A stretch of 57,801 nt of DNA from Bacillus_CJ salitolerans (GTDB lineage Bacteria > Bacillota > Bacilli > Bacillales > SA4): the NCBI RefSeq assembly GCF_042680805.1, contig NZ_JBHUEM010000013.1, positions 1 to 57,801 on the forward strand, read 5' to 3'. Every line of letters begins with the position of its first letter. Positions within the stretch are counted from its first letter, which is position 1. The translations under genes and the position numbers were made by a program. Positions 49,901-57,801 of the stretch are shown in pieces. Below the pieces are notes generated by a model that had not been told where the DNA came from, made no database searches, and worked only from the letters and a program-made list of their open reading frames with translations.

Positions 49901-51328
49901 ATGGGGAAAAGGTATCCGTTATATACAACAATTAAAATGCAACGAGAAAAGTGGTTTCCTCATTATAAATATATAAGCCAAGCTAAGAATCATCATGCTC
50001 TTTTAGAAAGTGGAAGAGGTGGACAGTATACCATAATGGGACTAGATCCAGTGGCCATACTAAAAGGTAAAAATAACAAGCTGGAGATTTTTTGCAATAA
50101 CGAATCCCAAATAATGGATGGTAATCCGCTGCATCTGATGAGAGAGTGGATGAATGACTATAAGACAGAAAAAGATCCTACATTGCCTGATTTTCAAGGA
50201 GGAGCAATTGGGTATATAAGCTATGACTATGCTAGGTATATCGAATCTTTACCAGAGATTGCAAAAGATGACTTATATGTACCAGATGTCTATTTTATGG
50301 TATTTAATGATGTATTCATATACGATCATAAACAAGAGGAACTATATATTATTACTCACTATACAAAAGGAAAATTGGAATCAGCTAAAGAACATTTGCA
50401 TGCATTAGAGATGCTATGGAAAGAAACTAAGGATGTTAAAGATAGCAACAAAGGTGAAACGATTCAGGAATCAGATAGCGATTTACAGGTATCGTTAACC
50501 GAACTAGAGTTTCAATCTGCGGTTGAAAGAATAAAGGAGTATATTGGACAAGGCGACATATTCCAAGTGAACTTATCTGTTAGACAATCACAACGCTTAA
50601 AGGTTAATCCGTTAGAGGTTTATTCATGTTTAAGAGAGATTAACCCATCACCTTATATGGCGTTTCTTCAAGATCCTGAGTTTCAAATCGTAAGTGGTTC
50701 ACCAGAGCTTTTAATTAAAAAGAGCGATGCTGAAGTAAGTACACGGCCAATTGCTGGGACAAGATCACGAGGTATAAATGAACAGGAAGACGAACGATTA
50801 GCAAAAGAGCTTATTGAAAATGAAAAAGAGCGGGCAGAGCATGTTATGCTTGTAGATCTTGAAAGAAACGACCTTGGTAGAGTATGTGAATACGGTTCTG
50901 TTGAAGTTAATGAATTTATGGTTATTGAAAGATACTCCCATGTCATGCACATCGTATCAAACGTAAGGGGAACAATGTCCAAGCAGTATGATGCATATTC
51001 TGTGATTGATGCCGTTTTTCCAGGTGGAACGATCACAGGTGCTCCGAAAATTCGAACAATGGAAATTATTGAGGAGCTAGAGCCAGTACGAAGAGGGTTA
51101 TATACGGGGTCGATTGGTTGGATTGGGTTTAATGGTGATATGGAGCTTAATATCGCCATTCGAACCATGACCGTTCACAATGGTCATGCCTATATCCAGG
51201 CAGGAGCAGGAGTTGTGATTGATTCAAATCCAGAAGCGGAGTACAAGGAATCATTGAAGAAAGCGAAGGCTTTGTGGAAGGCAAAAGAAGTAGCAGAAGA
51301 GACTAAACTAAAAGAGAAAGTTGAGTAG
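49901..51328 (+). CDS. pabB: Aminodeoxychorismate synthase component I
   Basis: 475-residue chorismate-utilising enzyme that, with PabA, makes 4-amino-4-deoxychorismate for p-aminobenzoate. C-terminal motifs GDIFQVNLSVRQ, SPELLIK, RPIAGTRSRG, DLERNDLGRV and FPGGTITGAPKIRTME are those of the anthranilate-synthase/PabB family; gene context (pabA, pabC, folP) identifies PabB rather than TrpE. ATG 49901 follows AAGGGG; ATG 49883 overlaps that site. It leads the folate operon. Confidence 0.94.
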   Translation: MGKRYPLYTTIKMQREKWFPHYKYISQAKNHHALLESGRGGQYTIMGLDPVAILKGKNNKLEIFCNNESQIMDGNPLHLMREWMNDYKTEKDPTLPDFQGGAIGYISYDYARYIESLPEIAKDDLYVPDVYFMVFNDVFIYDHKQEELYIITHYTKGKLESAKEHLHALEMLWKETKDVKDSNKGETIQESDSDLQVSLTELEFQSAVERIKEYIGQGDIFQVNLSVRQSQRLKVNPLEVYSCLREINPSPYMAFLQDPEFQIVSGSPELLIKKSDAEVSTRPIAGTRSRGINEQEDERLAKELIENEKERAEHVMLVDLERNDLGRVCEYGSVEVNEFMVIERYSHVMHIVSNVRGTMSKQYDAYSVIDAVFPGGTITGAPKIRTMEIIEELEPVRRGLYTGSIGWIGFNGDMELNIAIRTMTVHNGHAYIQAGAGVVIDSNPEAEYKESLKKAKALWKAKEVAEETKLKEKVE

Positions 51329-51340
51329 AGGTGAGTGTAG

Positions 51341-51943
51341 ATGATTTTAATGATTGATAATTATGATTCGTTTACGTTTAATCTGGTTCAGTATTTAGGA
51401 GAATTAGGACAAGAACTAGTCGTAAAGAGGAATGACCAAATATCGATTTTAGAAATTGAAGAATTAAACCCATCATATTTAATGATTTCACCTGGACCAT
51501 GTAGTCCGAACGAGGCTGGAATAAGTATGGAAGCAATAAAAGCATTTGCAGGTAAAATCCCAATATTTGGTGTATGTTTAGGTCACCAATCCATTGCGCA
51601 AGTATTTGGAGGGGACGTAATTAGAGCTGAGAGATTAATGCACGGTAAAACCTCAGCTATGTATCATGATAACAAGACGATTTTCAATGGTCTAGATCAA
51701 CCGTTCATAGCAACAAGGTATCATTCTCTCATTGTTAAACGTGAAACCTTACCAGAATGCTTTGAAATTTCTGCATGGACAGAAGAGGATGAAATTATGG
51801 CCATTCGTCACAAGACATTGCCAATTGAAGGGGTCCAATTCCATCCAGAATCCATCATGACATCGGTCGGTAAAGAGCTTTTAAAGAATTTTATTGAAGT
51901 ATATGGAGGAAATTATAAAAAAGAATCATGTACATCCATTTAA
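51341..51943 (+). CDS. pabA: Aminodeoxychorismate/anthranilate synthase glutamine amidotransferase
   Basis: 200-residue class I glutamine amidotransferase that feeds ammonia to PabB. Catalytic Cys79 is in GVCLGHQ, with His168 and Glu170 in HPES. In B. subtilis the same protein (TrpG) also serves anthranilate synthase and its translation is controlled by TRAP; no (G/U)AG repeat array is evident before this copy. ATG 51341 follows GAGGTGAGTG. It overlaps pabC by 16 bases. Confidence 0.94.
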   Translation: MILMIDNYDSFTFNLVQYLGELGQELVVKRNDQISILEIEELNPSYLMISPGPCSPNEAGISMEAIKAFAGKIPIFGVCLGHQSIAQVFGGDVIRAERLMHGKTSAMYHDNKTIFNGLDQPFIATRYHSLIVKRETLPECFEISAWTEEDEIMAIRHKTLPIEGVQFHPESIMTSVGKELLKNFIEVYGGNYKKESCTSI

Positions 51944-52806
51944 ACGGGCAAATTGTTGAGGAAAAAGAAGCATCATTATCAGTGTTTGATCATGGATTTA
52001 TGTATGGCCTTGGACTATTTGAAACCTTTCGAGTATATCAGGGCCATCCTTTTTTACTTCATGATCATTTAGATCGTCTTCGTTCAGGATTAAATGAACT
52101 AAATATTAGGTGGGAGTTTTCTAATCAGCAAATCCTCTCCTTTGTACAAAAATTACTCGAAGTAAATGGACTAGAAGACGCTTATGTCAGGTTAAATGTC
52201 TCAGCTGGTGTTGGTGGAATAGGTTTAATGACTGACGTATATGAAGAACCGACTACCATCATATACATAAAACCAATTCCCTCCATGTTAGACTCCAAAA
52301 AAGGCGTTATATTAAATATCCCACGAAATACACCCGAGGGATCGTACCGGCTTAAATCACATCACTATTTAAATAACATTCTTGCCAAACGGGAGTTAGG
52401 TCCAGATCCTTCTTTAGAAGGAGTCTTTTTAACGGCTGATGGAAAAGTAGCTGAAGGGATAGTTTCTAATATTTTTTGGGTATGTGACAACATTTTGTAT
52501 ACTCCAAGTGTTGATACTGGTATTTTAAATGGGATCACAAGACAATTTATTATCAAGCTACTAAAGGCAAATGGTGTGTCGATTGTAGAAGGGAAGTATG
52601 ACCTAAATAATCTATACAATAGTACCGAGGTTTTTGTGACTAACTCCATTCAAGAGATCGTACCTATTAGCGGTATAGGTAATCTTCTCTTTAAAGGTAA
52701 AAATGGGGAAATAACACAGAAATTGCAAAGAGAATATAATAATATGAAGCGATTGCTATTTACGATGGACGATTATGTGGGAAGGTTTGATATAGGTGAT
52801 GACTGA
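51928..52806 (+). CDS. pabC: Aminodeoxychorismate lyase
   Basis: 292-residue fold-type IV PLP enzyme that splits aminodeoxychorismate into p-aminobenzoate and pyruvate. The Schiff-base lysine is Lys143 (RLKSHHYLNN); FDHGFMYGLGLFETFRVYQG and the C-terminal VFVTNSIQEIVPI are conserved. Branched-chain aminotransferases and D-amino-acid aminotransferases share this fold, but the operon settles the role. It overlaps pabA at its start and folP at its end. Confidence 0.93.
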   Translation: MYIHLNGQIVEEKEASLSVFDHGFMYGLGLFETFRVYQGHPFLLHDHLDRLRSGLNELNIRWEFSNQQILSFVQKLLEVNGLEDAYVRLNVSAGVGGIGLMTDVYEEPTTIIYIKPIPSMLDSKKGVILNIPRNTPEGSYRLKSHHYLNNILAKRELGPDPSLEGVFLTADGKVAEGIVSNIFWVCDNILYTPSVDTGILNGITRQFIIKLLKANGVSIVEGKYDLNNLYNSTEVFVTNSIQEIVPISGIGNLLFKGKNGEITQKLQREYNNMKRLLFTMDDYVGRFDIGDD

Positions 52807-53647
52807 TAAAGCAAAAGAAAAGCTTGCATTTGGAAGATGGAACCTTAACATTCAAGACAAGACGCTTATAATGGGCATCTTAAATGTTACTCCAGACTCT
52901 TTTTCAGATGGAGGGAATTATTCACAACCCTCAAATGCTGTTAACCATGCTAAAAAAATGATCGAAAACGGTGCTGACATTATTGATATAGGTGGAGAAT
53001 CAACGAGACCTGGTGCTACAAAAGTAGAGCTTGAAGAAGAGGTTAGAAGGACAATTCCAATCATTAAGGCTTTATCAAAAGAAGTTAATGCACCAATCTC
53101 CATTGATACATATAAGGCAGAAGTAGCAAAACAAGCAATTGAAGCGGGTGCTCATATCATAAATGATGTTTGGGGAGCGAAAGCAGATCCTTACATGGCG
53201 AAGGTTGCAGCCCATTATGAAGTCCCAATAATCCTCATGCATAATCGTCATAATCGGAATTATACACATTTAATAAATAATATGATTGATGATTTAATGG
53301 AGAGTGTTTCGATTGCTAAATCGGCTGGAGTAAAAGATGAGAATATTATCTTAGATCCTGGTATTGGCTTTGCAAAAACGTTTGAAATGAATATTGAGGT
53401 CATGCGAAATTTAGACCAAATTGTAGCTATAGGGTACCCTGTTTTACTTGGAACGTCTAGAAAATCGTTTATCGGACAGATCTTGGATTTACCTGAACAG
53501 GAACGGATGGAAGGCACTGGTGCTACGGTGTGTCTAGGTATCCAAAAAGGATGTCATATCGTTCGGGTACATGATGTACTGTCTATGGCTCGCATGTCTA
53601 AAGTCATGGATGTGCTTGTCGGTAAGGGAGTGAACATACGTGGATAA
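52796..53647 (+). CDS. folP: Dihydropteroate synthase
   Basis: 283-residue TIM-barrel enzyme that joins p-aminobenzoate to dihydropterin pyrophosphate; the target of sulfonamides. Motifs: LIMGILNVTPDSFSDGG, GGESTRPGA, ISIDTYKAEVA, NDVWGAK, LMHNR, DPGIGFAKT and LLGTSRKSFIG. The start is either GTG 52796 or ATG 52799; GGGAAGG upstream is better spaced for the first. It overlaps pabC by 11 bases and folB by 8, so the operon is tightly coupled. Confidence 0.95.
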   Translation: MMTDKAKEKLAFGRWNLNIQDKTLIMGILNVTPDSFSDGGNYSQPSNAVNHAKKMIENGADIIDIGGESTRPGATKVELEEEVRRTIPIIKALSKEVNAPISIDTYKAEVAKQAIEAGAHIINDVWGAKADPYMAKVAAHYEVPIILMHNRHNRNYTHLINNMIDDLMESVSIAKSAGVKDENIILDPGIGFAKTFEMNIEVMRNLDQIVAIGYPVLLGTSRKSFIGQILDLPEQERMEGTGATVCLGIQKGCHIVRVHDVLSMARMSKVMDVLVGKGVNIRG

Positions 53648-54002
53648 AATTAGACTACAACAAATGTTGTTTTACGGTTACCATGGGGTTTTACAAGAGG
53701 AAACAAAGCTGGGTCAACGCTTCATTGTAGATTTAGCACTTTCTCTTGATTTATCAAAGGCTGGCAAAAGTGATGATCTAAATGATACGGTAAATTATTT
53801 TGAAGTATATAATCTTTGCAGAGAAATTGTTGAAGGTGAACCGAAACAACTTATTGAAGCTGTCGCAGAGCAAATTTGTGAGGAGGTTCTTAATAGGTTT
53901 ATGCCCATTCAAGAATGTCACATCAAATTTATTAAACCTGACCCACCGATTCCAGGATATTACCAATCAGTTAGTGTCGAGCTTACAAGGAGAAAAACAT
54001 GA
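53640..54002 (+). CDS. folB: Dihydroneopterin aldolase
   Basis: 120-residue tunnelling-fold enzyme that converts dihydroneopterin to 6-hydroxymethyl-dihydropterin and glycolaldehyde. Family motifs: FYGYHGVLQEET with the catalytic Glu/Lys network completed by FIKPDPPIPG. It begins at GTG 53640 within the end of folP, and its TGA overlaps the folK ATG. Confidence 0.94.
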   Translation: MDKIRLQQMLFYGYHGVLQEETKLGQRFIVDLALSLDLSKAGKSDDLNDTVNYFEVYNLCREIVEGEPKQLIEAVAEQICEEVLNRFMPIQECHIKFIKPDPPIPGYYQSVSVELTRRKT

Positions 54003-54517
54003 ATCTTGTCTATATTGGATTAGGAACTAATATGGGAGCTCGTTCCCATCATTTGAAATTGGCCATTGAGCAAATGTTGTTGCATCGTAAAATTAAGCTT
54101 GTCGATTATTCTTCTATTTATGAAACGGAACCAGTGGGATATGTGGATCAAGATTCATTCCTAAATATGGTCATCTCAATTTCTACCAACTTGACAGCGG
54201 AGGAAATCCTTCATATTATACAAGAGATTGAACTTTTACTTGGTAGGAAAAGGGAGATTAAATGGGGTCCAAGGACTTTAGACCTTGACATTTTGCTTTT
54301 TAACCAACAAAATATTATGACGGAAGACTTAATCGTACCTCATCCTAGGATGCATGAACGGTCATTCGTTTTGATTCCACTATATGAAATAGATCCTAAC
54401 CTTGAATGGGATGGATATTCTATAAAGGATAGATTACTTGATCGAAAAGATAGAGAAGGTGTTCAAATATGGAAGCAGAAAAATGGGGAAGACGTATTCG
54501 AGCTTTTCGAAAACTAA
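53999..54517 (+). CDS. folK: 6-hydroxymethyl-7,8-dihydropterin pyrophosphokinase
   Basis: 172-residue HPPK that transfers pyrophosphate from ATP to the pterin, supplying FolP. Conserved motifs: IGLGTNMGAR, YETEPVGYVDQDSFLNMV, KWGPRTLDLDILLF with the metal-binding aspartates, and VPHPRMHERSFVLIPL. It overlaps folB by four bases and yazB by 49 bases. Confidence 0.95.
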   Translation: MNLVYIGLGTNMGARSHHLKLAIEQMLLHRKIKLVDYSSIYETEPVGYVDQDSFLNMVISISTNLTAEEILHIIQEIELLLGRKREIKWGPRTLDLDILLFNQQNIMTEDLIVPHPRMHERSFVLIPLYEIDPNLEWDGYSIKDRLLDRKDREGVQIWKQKNGEDVFELFEN

Positions 54518-54678
54518 AAGGCTATACACAAGAAAGTTTCGCAAAAGACTTGGGCATTTCTGTTTCTATTCTAGGTGAGATTGAACGTGGAAATCGTATG
54601 CCAAATGAGGATATTCTTGCTGGAATGGCAAGTATTCTTAATATAACGGTTGAAGAGCTCGCGCCGAAAGAAGAATAA
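54469..54678 (+). CDS. yazB: HTH-type (XRE/Cro-CI) regulator YazB
   Basis: 69-residue protein that is almost entirely a lambda-repressor-type helix-turn-helix: RIRAFRKLKGYTQESFAKDL, then GISVSILGEIERGNRMP. Target genes are unknown. It starts at ATG 54469 within the last 49 bases of folK in another frame, with AGAAGGTG upstream, so it is made from the folate transcript. The folK-yazB-dusB order is conserved in Bacillus, so autoregulation or folate-linked control is possible but untested. Confidence 0.88.
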   Translation: MEAEKWGRRIRAFRKLKGYTQESFAKDLGISVSILGEIERGNRMPNEDILAGMASILNITVEELAPKEE

Positions 54679-54696
54679 TTATAAGGAGGTAGGACC

Positions 54697-55698
54697 ATGC
54701 TTAAAATCGGAGATATTCAAATGAAAAACCCTGTAGTTCTAGCGCCGATGGCCGGAGTGTGTAATGCAGCCTTCCGATTAACGGTAAAGGAGTTTGGAGC
54801 TGGATTAGTTTGCGCTGAAATGGTAAGTGATAAAGCGATCCTTTACAAAAATGCGAAAACTATGGGAATGTTATATATAGATGAACGTGAAAAACCACTA
54901 AGCCTTCAAATTTTTGGAGGAGAAAAAGAAACGTTAGTGGAAGCTGCTAAATTTGTTGATAAAAACACAACTGCAGATATTATTGATATAAATATGGGCT
55001 GTCCTGTGCCTAAAATCACTAAATGTGATGCAGGAGCCAAATGGCTACTAGACCCTAATAAAATTTATGAAATGGTATCAGCTGTAGTGGATGCTGTTGA
55101 CAAGCCTGTAACAGTAAAAATGCGCATGGGTTGGGACTCAGATCATATTTATGCGGTAGATAATGCCCGTGCGGTAGAGCGTGCTGGTGGTAAGGCTGTA
55201 GCTCTTCATGGTCGTACAAGAGCACAAATGTACGAAGGTACTGCAAATTGGGACATCATTAAAGAAGTAAAGCAATCTGTGTCTATTCCGGTTATTGGAA
55301 ATGGGGATGTACAAACTCCACAAGATGCAAAGCGTATGCTTGAAGAAACAGGTGTTGATGGAGTGATGATAGGTCGTGCTGCACTCGGAAACCCATGGAT
55401 GATCTATCAAACAGTAAAATACCTTGAAACAGGTGTTTTAATAGACGAACCATCTGTAAGAGAAAAAATCGATGTATGTATGCTCCATTTAGATCGTTTA
55501 ATCGACTTAAAAGGAGAGAAGGTAGCTGTAAGAGAAATGAGAAAGCATGCTGCTTGGTATTTAAAAGGTATTCGTGGAAATGCAAAAGTAAGAAACGGTG
55601 TTAATGATTGTAATACACGTGAGGATCTAACTACATTATTAACACAATTAGTTGAAGAGGTAGAAGCCAAGGAAGAAACTAAAGTTCAAGTCGGCTAA
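54697..55698 (+). CDS. dusB: tRNA-dihydrouridine synthase (DusB type, YacF)
   Basis: 333-residue FMN TIM-barrel enzyme that reduces uridines in the tRNA D-loop. PMAGVCNAAFR near the N-terminus, the NMGCPVPK motif with its conserved Cys102, VKMRMGWD, HGRTRAQMYEG and GNGDV, MIGRAALGNPW (FMN phosphate) are all present; the last 90 residues are the helical tRNA-binding domain. ATG 54697 follows AAGGAGGTAGG. A terminator separates it from lysS. Confidence 0.95.
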   Translation: MLKIGDIQMKNPVVLAPMAGVCNAAFRLTVKEFGAGLVCAEMVSDKAILYKNAKTMGMLYIDEREKPLSLQIFGGEKETLVEAAKFVDKNTTADIIDINMGCPVPKITKCDAGAKWLLDPNKIYEMVSAVVDAVDKPVTVKMRMGWDSDHIYAVDNARAVERAGGKAVALHGRTRAQMYEGTANWDIIKEVKQSVSIPVIGNGDVQTPQDAKRMLEETGVDGVMIGRAALGNPWMIYQTVKYLETGVLIDEPSVREKIDVCMLHLDRLIDLKGEKVAVREMRKHAAWYLKGIRGNAKVRNGVNDCNTREDLTTLLTQLVEEVEAKEETKVQVG

Positions 55699-55752
55699 TA
55701 CGTTTGACTTCCATTTCATACTAACCTATAATACCCATAAAGAAGATTACTC

Positions 55753-55782
55753 ACTGCCAGTATTATACTGGCAGTTTTATTC
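55753..55782 (+). terminator. Terminator after dusB
   Basis: Near-perfect palindrome ACTGCCAGTAT/ATACTGGCAGT around a single T, then TTTT. Confidence 0.82.
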
Positions 55783-55821
55783 ATTTATAAATAATAACCA
55801 AAATGGTTTGGAGTGAGAAAA

Positions 55822-57324
55822 ATGAGTTTTGAGGAATTAAATGACCAGCTGCAAGTAAGAAGAGAAAAGTTACATAAGCTACGTGAAAAAGGATTGGACC
55901 CATTCGGAAAAAGGTTTGATCGTACACATACATCTAAAGAACTTTTATCACTTTACGGTGAAATTTCTAAAGAAGAGCTAGATGAACAAACGATAGAAGT
56001 ATCTATTGCGGGACGTATCATGACGAAAAGAGGAAAAGGAAAGGCTGGATTTACCCATATCCAAGACTTAACTGGTCAGATTCAGTTATATATCCGACAA
56101 GATGCCGTTGGTGAGGAAGCGTATGAAATTTTTGATACAGCAGATTTAGGAGATATTGTTGGAGTCACAGGAACTGTATTTAAAACAAAAGTAGGGGAAT
56201 TATCGATTAAGGTTACTACATTTGAATTACTGACGAAATCTTTGAAGCCACTTCCTGAGAAATACCATGGTTTAAAAGATGTTGAACAAAGATATAGACA
56301 GCGATACTTAGATCTAATCATGAATATGGAAAGCCGTGAGACATTTATTACTAGAAGTAAAATCATTCAATCTATGAGAAGATATTTAGATGGACAAGGC
56401 TACCTTGAAGTAGAAACCCCAACGATGCATACAATTGCAGGGGGGGCATCGGCTAGACCGTTCATTACTCATCATAATGCTTTAGATATGACTCTTTATA
56501 TGCGTATTGCCATCGAATTACACTTAAAACGTTTAATTGTTGGTGGTCTGGAAAAGGTCTATGAAATTGGTCGTGTTTTCCGTAACGAAGGTATATCTAC
56601 AAGACACAATCCTGAATTTACAATGCTTGAACTTTACGCTGCATATGCAGATTTTCAAGATATTATGACACTCACAGAAAATGTAATAGCGCATATCGCT
56701 AAGGAAGTATTAGGAACAACAACTGTACAATATGGAGATCACACTGTAAATCTTGAACCAAATTGGAAGAGACTACACATGGTTGATGCCGTTAAGGAAT
56801 ATACGGGTGTTGATTTCTGGAATGAAATGAGCGTTGAGGATGCAAGACAATTAGCGAAAGAACATAATGTTGAAATTACCGAGCATATGCTATACGGACA
56901 TATTGTGAACGAGTTCTTCGAGCAAAAGGTAGAAGAACATTTAATACAGCCGACATTCATTTATGGACATCCTGTTGAAATTTCACCACTTGCAAAGAAG
57001 AACCCTGATGATCCTCGCTTTACTGATCGTTTTGAGTTATTCATTGTTGCAAGGGAACATGCAAATGCCTTCACTGAATTAAATGATCCGATTGATCAAA
57101 GAGAGCGTTTTGAAGCTCAATTAAAAGAGAAGGAACAAGGAAATGACGAAGCACACGAAATGGATGAAGACTTTATCGAAGCATTAATGTATGGAATGCC
57201 TCCAACTGGAGGGCTTGGGATCGGGATTGACCGCCTAGTTATGTTATTAACAAACGCTCCATCTATTAGAGATGTACTATTATTCCCGCAAATGAGACAT
57301 AGAGAAACGAATAAAGCTGAATAA
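55822..57324 (+). CDS. lysS: Lysyl-tRNA synthetase, class II
   Basis: 500-residue class IIb synthetase. N-terminal OB-fold anticodon-binding domain (about 55-170, VSIAGRIMTKRGKGKAGF); catalytic motif 2 in FRNEGISTRHNPEFTMLE and motif 3 in GLGIGIDRLVMLL. ATG 55822 is eight bases after GGAG; GTG 55813 overlaps that site. It is the last protein gene before the next rRNA operon, as in B. subtilis. No T-box leader is apparent. Confidence 0.97.
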   Translation: MSFEELNDQLQVRREKLHKLREKGLDPFGKRFDRTHTSKELLSLYGEISKEELDEQTIEVSIAGRIMTKRGKGKAGFTHIQDLTGQIQLYIRQDAVGEEAYEIFDTADLGDIVGVTGTVFKTKVGELSIKVTTFELLTKSLKPLPEKYHGLKDVEQRYRQRYLDLIMNMESRETFITRSKIIQSMRRYLDGQGYLEVETPTMHTIAGGASARPFITHHNALDMTLYMRIAIELHLKRLIVGGLEKVYEIGRVFRNEGISTRHNPEFTMLELYAAYADFQDIMTLTENVIAHIAKEVLGTTTVQYGDHTVNLEPNWKRLHMVDAVKEYTGVDFWNEMSVEDARQLAKEHNVEITEHMLYGHIVNEFFEQKVEEHLIQPTFIYGHPVEISPLAKKNPDDPRFTDRFELFIVAREHANAFTELNDPIDQRERFEAQLKEKEQGNDEAHEMDEDFIEALMYGMPPTGGLGIGIDRLVMLLTNAPSIRDVLLFPQMRHRETNKAE

Positions 57325-57365
57325 GAAAAAGTAGCCTGTAAATGTTGCAGGCTACTTTTTCTTTC
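57325..57365 (+). terminator. Terminator after lysS
   Basis: Fourteen-base arms GAAAAAGTAGCCTG/CAGGCTACTTTTTC with a nine-base loop. It starts right after the lysS stop. Confidence 0.93.
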
Positions 57366-57480
57366 CTTACAAAAACTTCCTGTTGAATCTATCTATTTTG
57401 AATGGTATATTAATATTCGTTGTCACGAAAAACAGAAAGTTGAAGGTAAAAACACTTCAGAAAAAACTTTCAAAAAAACG

Positions 57481-57509
57481 TTGACGCGGAATTTTGAACA
57501 TGATATATT
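57481..57509 (+). promoter_or_regulatory. rRNA operon promoter
   Basis: TTGACG (57481-57486), 17 bp, TATATT (57504-57509), preceded by A-rich tracts (57461-57479) that could act as an UP element. About 190 bp before the 16S gene. Confidence 0.9.
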
Positions 57510-57515
57510 GATAAA

Positions 57516-57697
57516 GTCGCTTTTGAGCGATGAAACGAAATGGTCGTTGACCAGACGAGTTCTTTGAAAACTAAACAAAACGTCAAGCGTGTTGGTTTTA
57601 TAGACCAACAAGGTTATTACACGCAAGTGAATATAACCAATAGTTTTTAAAATCTACTATAGTAGATTGTCGGTGTTTTTGAGCAATCAAACATCTT
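57516..57697 (+). ncRNA. 16S rRNA leader with boxA-like sequence and processing stems
   Basis: Contains TCGC/GCGA and TGGTC/GACCA hairpins, a boxA-like TTCTTTGAAAACT (57560-57572) and a larger stem-loop: GCGTG with CACGC (57587-57591 and 57620-57624) enclosing GTTGGT/ACCAAC. These fit the antitermination and RNase III processing leader of Bacillus rRNA operons. Confidence 0.75.
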
Positions 57698-57801
57698 TTT
57701 TTGGAGAGTTTGATCCTGGCTCAGGACGAACGCTGGCGGCGTGCCTAATACATGCAAGTCGAGCGGAGTTTTAAAAGCTTGCTTTTGAAACTCAGCGGCG
57801 G
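57698..57801 (+). rRNA. rrs: 16S ribosomal RNA, 5' end (partial)
   Basis: Contains GGAGAGTTTGATCCTGGCTC and the following GACGAACGCTGGCGGCGTGC, the universal 16S 5' region, then the V1 hairpin with AGTTTTAAAAGC/GCTTTTGAAACT. The window ends inside V1, so only about 104 bases are present. The exact 5' end is approximate. Confidence 0.97.

Noticed and set aside
1..57801. Phage, insertion sequence, restriction, toxin-antitoxin or secondary-metabolite cluster
   Set aside because: Every gene has a housekeeping or sporulation counterpart in the conserved Bacillus order; no transposase, integrase or cargo gene was seen.

Overview
This window is chromosomal DNA of a low-GC, endospore-forming Bacillaceae bacterium. 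Its gene order closely follows the origin-proximal segment of Bacillus subtilis that runs from csfB/tmk to lysS. The segment is bracketed by two rRNA operons pointing the same way: the 3' end of a 5S rRNA at 1-52 and the 5' end of a 16S rRNA from about 57698. All protein genes but abrB are on the + strand. Protein similarity to B. subtilis is clear but far from identity, so this is a different species. I cannot name it from sequence alone.

Layout. 1-2210: rRNA operon end, a purine-rich nested tandem repeat (197-734), spo0M and the anti-sigma factor gin. 2272-9677: yaaO, tmk, the c-di-AMP receptor darA, yaaR, holB, ricT, yabA, trmN6, yazA, rsmI. 9812-18829: abrB (- strand), metG, tatD, yabE, rnmV, ksgA, yabG, veg. 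18920-26508: sspF, ispE, purR, ridA, spoVG, glmU, prs, ctc, pth, fin. 26574-36243: mfd, spoVT, yabM, yabN, rqcP (yabO), yabP, yabQ, divIC, yabR. 36457-43156: a decayed tRNA-Met, spoIIE, yabS, yabT, tilS, hprT. 43238-57321: ftsH, coaX, hslO, yacD, cysK, the folate cluster pabB-pabA-pabC-folP-folB-folK, yazB, dusB, lysS, then the next rRNA promoter and 16S start.

The genes combine housekeeping work (tRNA and rRNA modification, tRNA charging, PRPP and purine metabolism, UDP-GlcNAc, isoprenoid and folate synthesis, DNA repair, clamp loading, proteolysis) with sporulation control (Spo0M, Gin, AbrB, YabG, SspF, SpoVG, Fin, SpoVT, YabP/Q, SpoIIE, YabT). Regulatory sites are unusually readable: a sigma-H promoter at spoVG, sigma-B at ctc, sigma-G at spoVT, a Spo0A-type sigma-A promoter with a 21-bp spacer at spoIIE, and Spo0A boxes over the abrB promoter.

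The most interesting material is between genes. (1) Six copies of a dispersed structured repeat, all in the same orientation and each following a gene or its terminator; three copies share an internal hairpin with a similar loop and arms that change together. (2) A degenerate elongator tRNA-Met, with anticodon CCT, where B. subtilis carries intact tRNA genes; it still has a terminator. (3) Two leaders (sspF and ctc) in which the terminator of the upstream gene uses the downstream gene's Shine-Dalgarno as its 3' arm, while the dedicated promoter appears to start inside the hairpin. (4) The 83-bp nested tandem repeat beside the 5S gene. Many starts below were moved downstream of the longest open frame because the longer start overlaps or precedes a clear Shine-Dalgarno.
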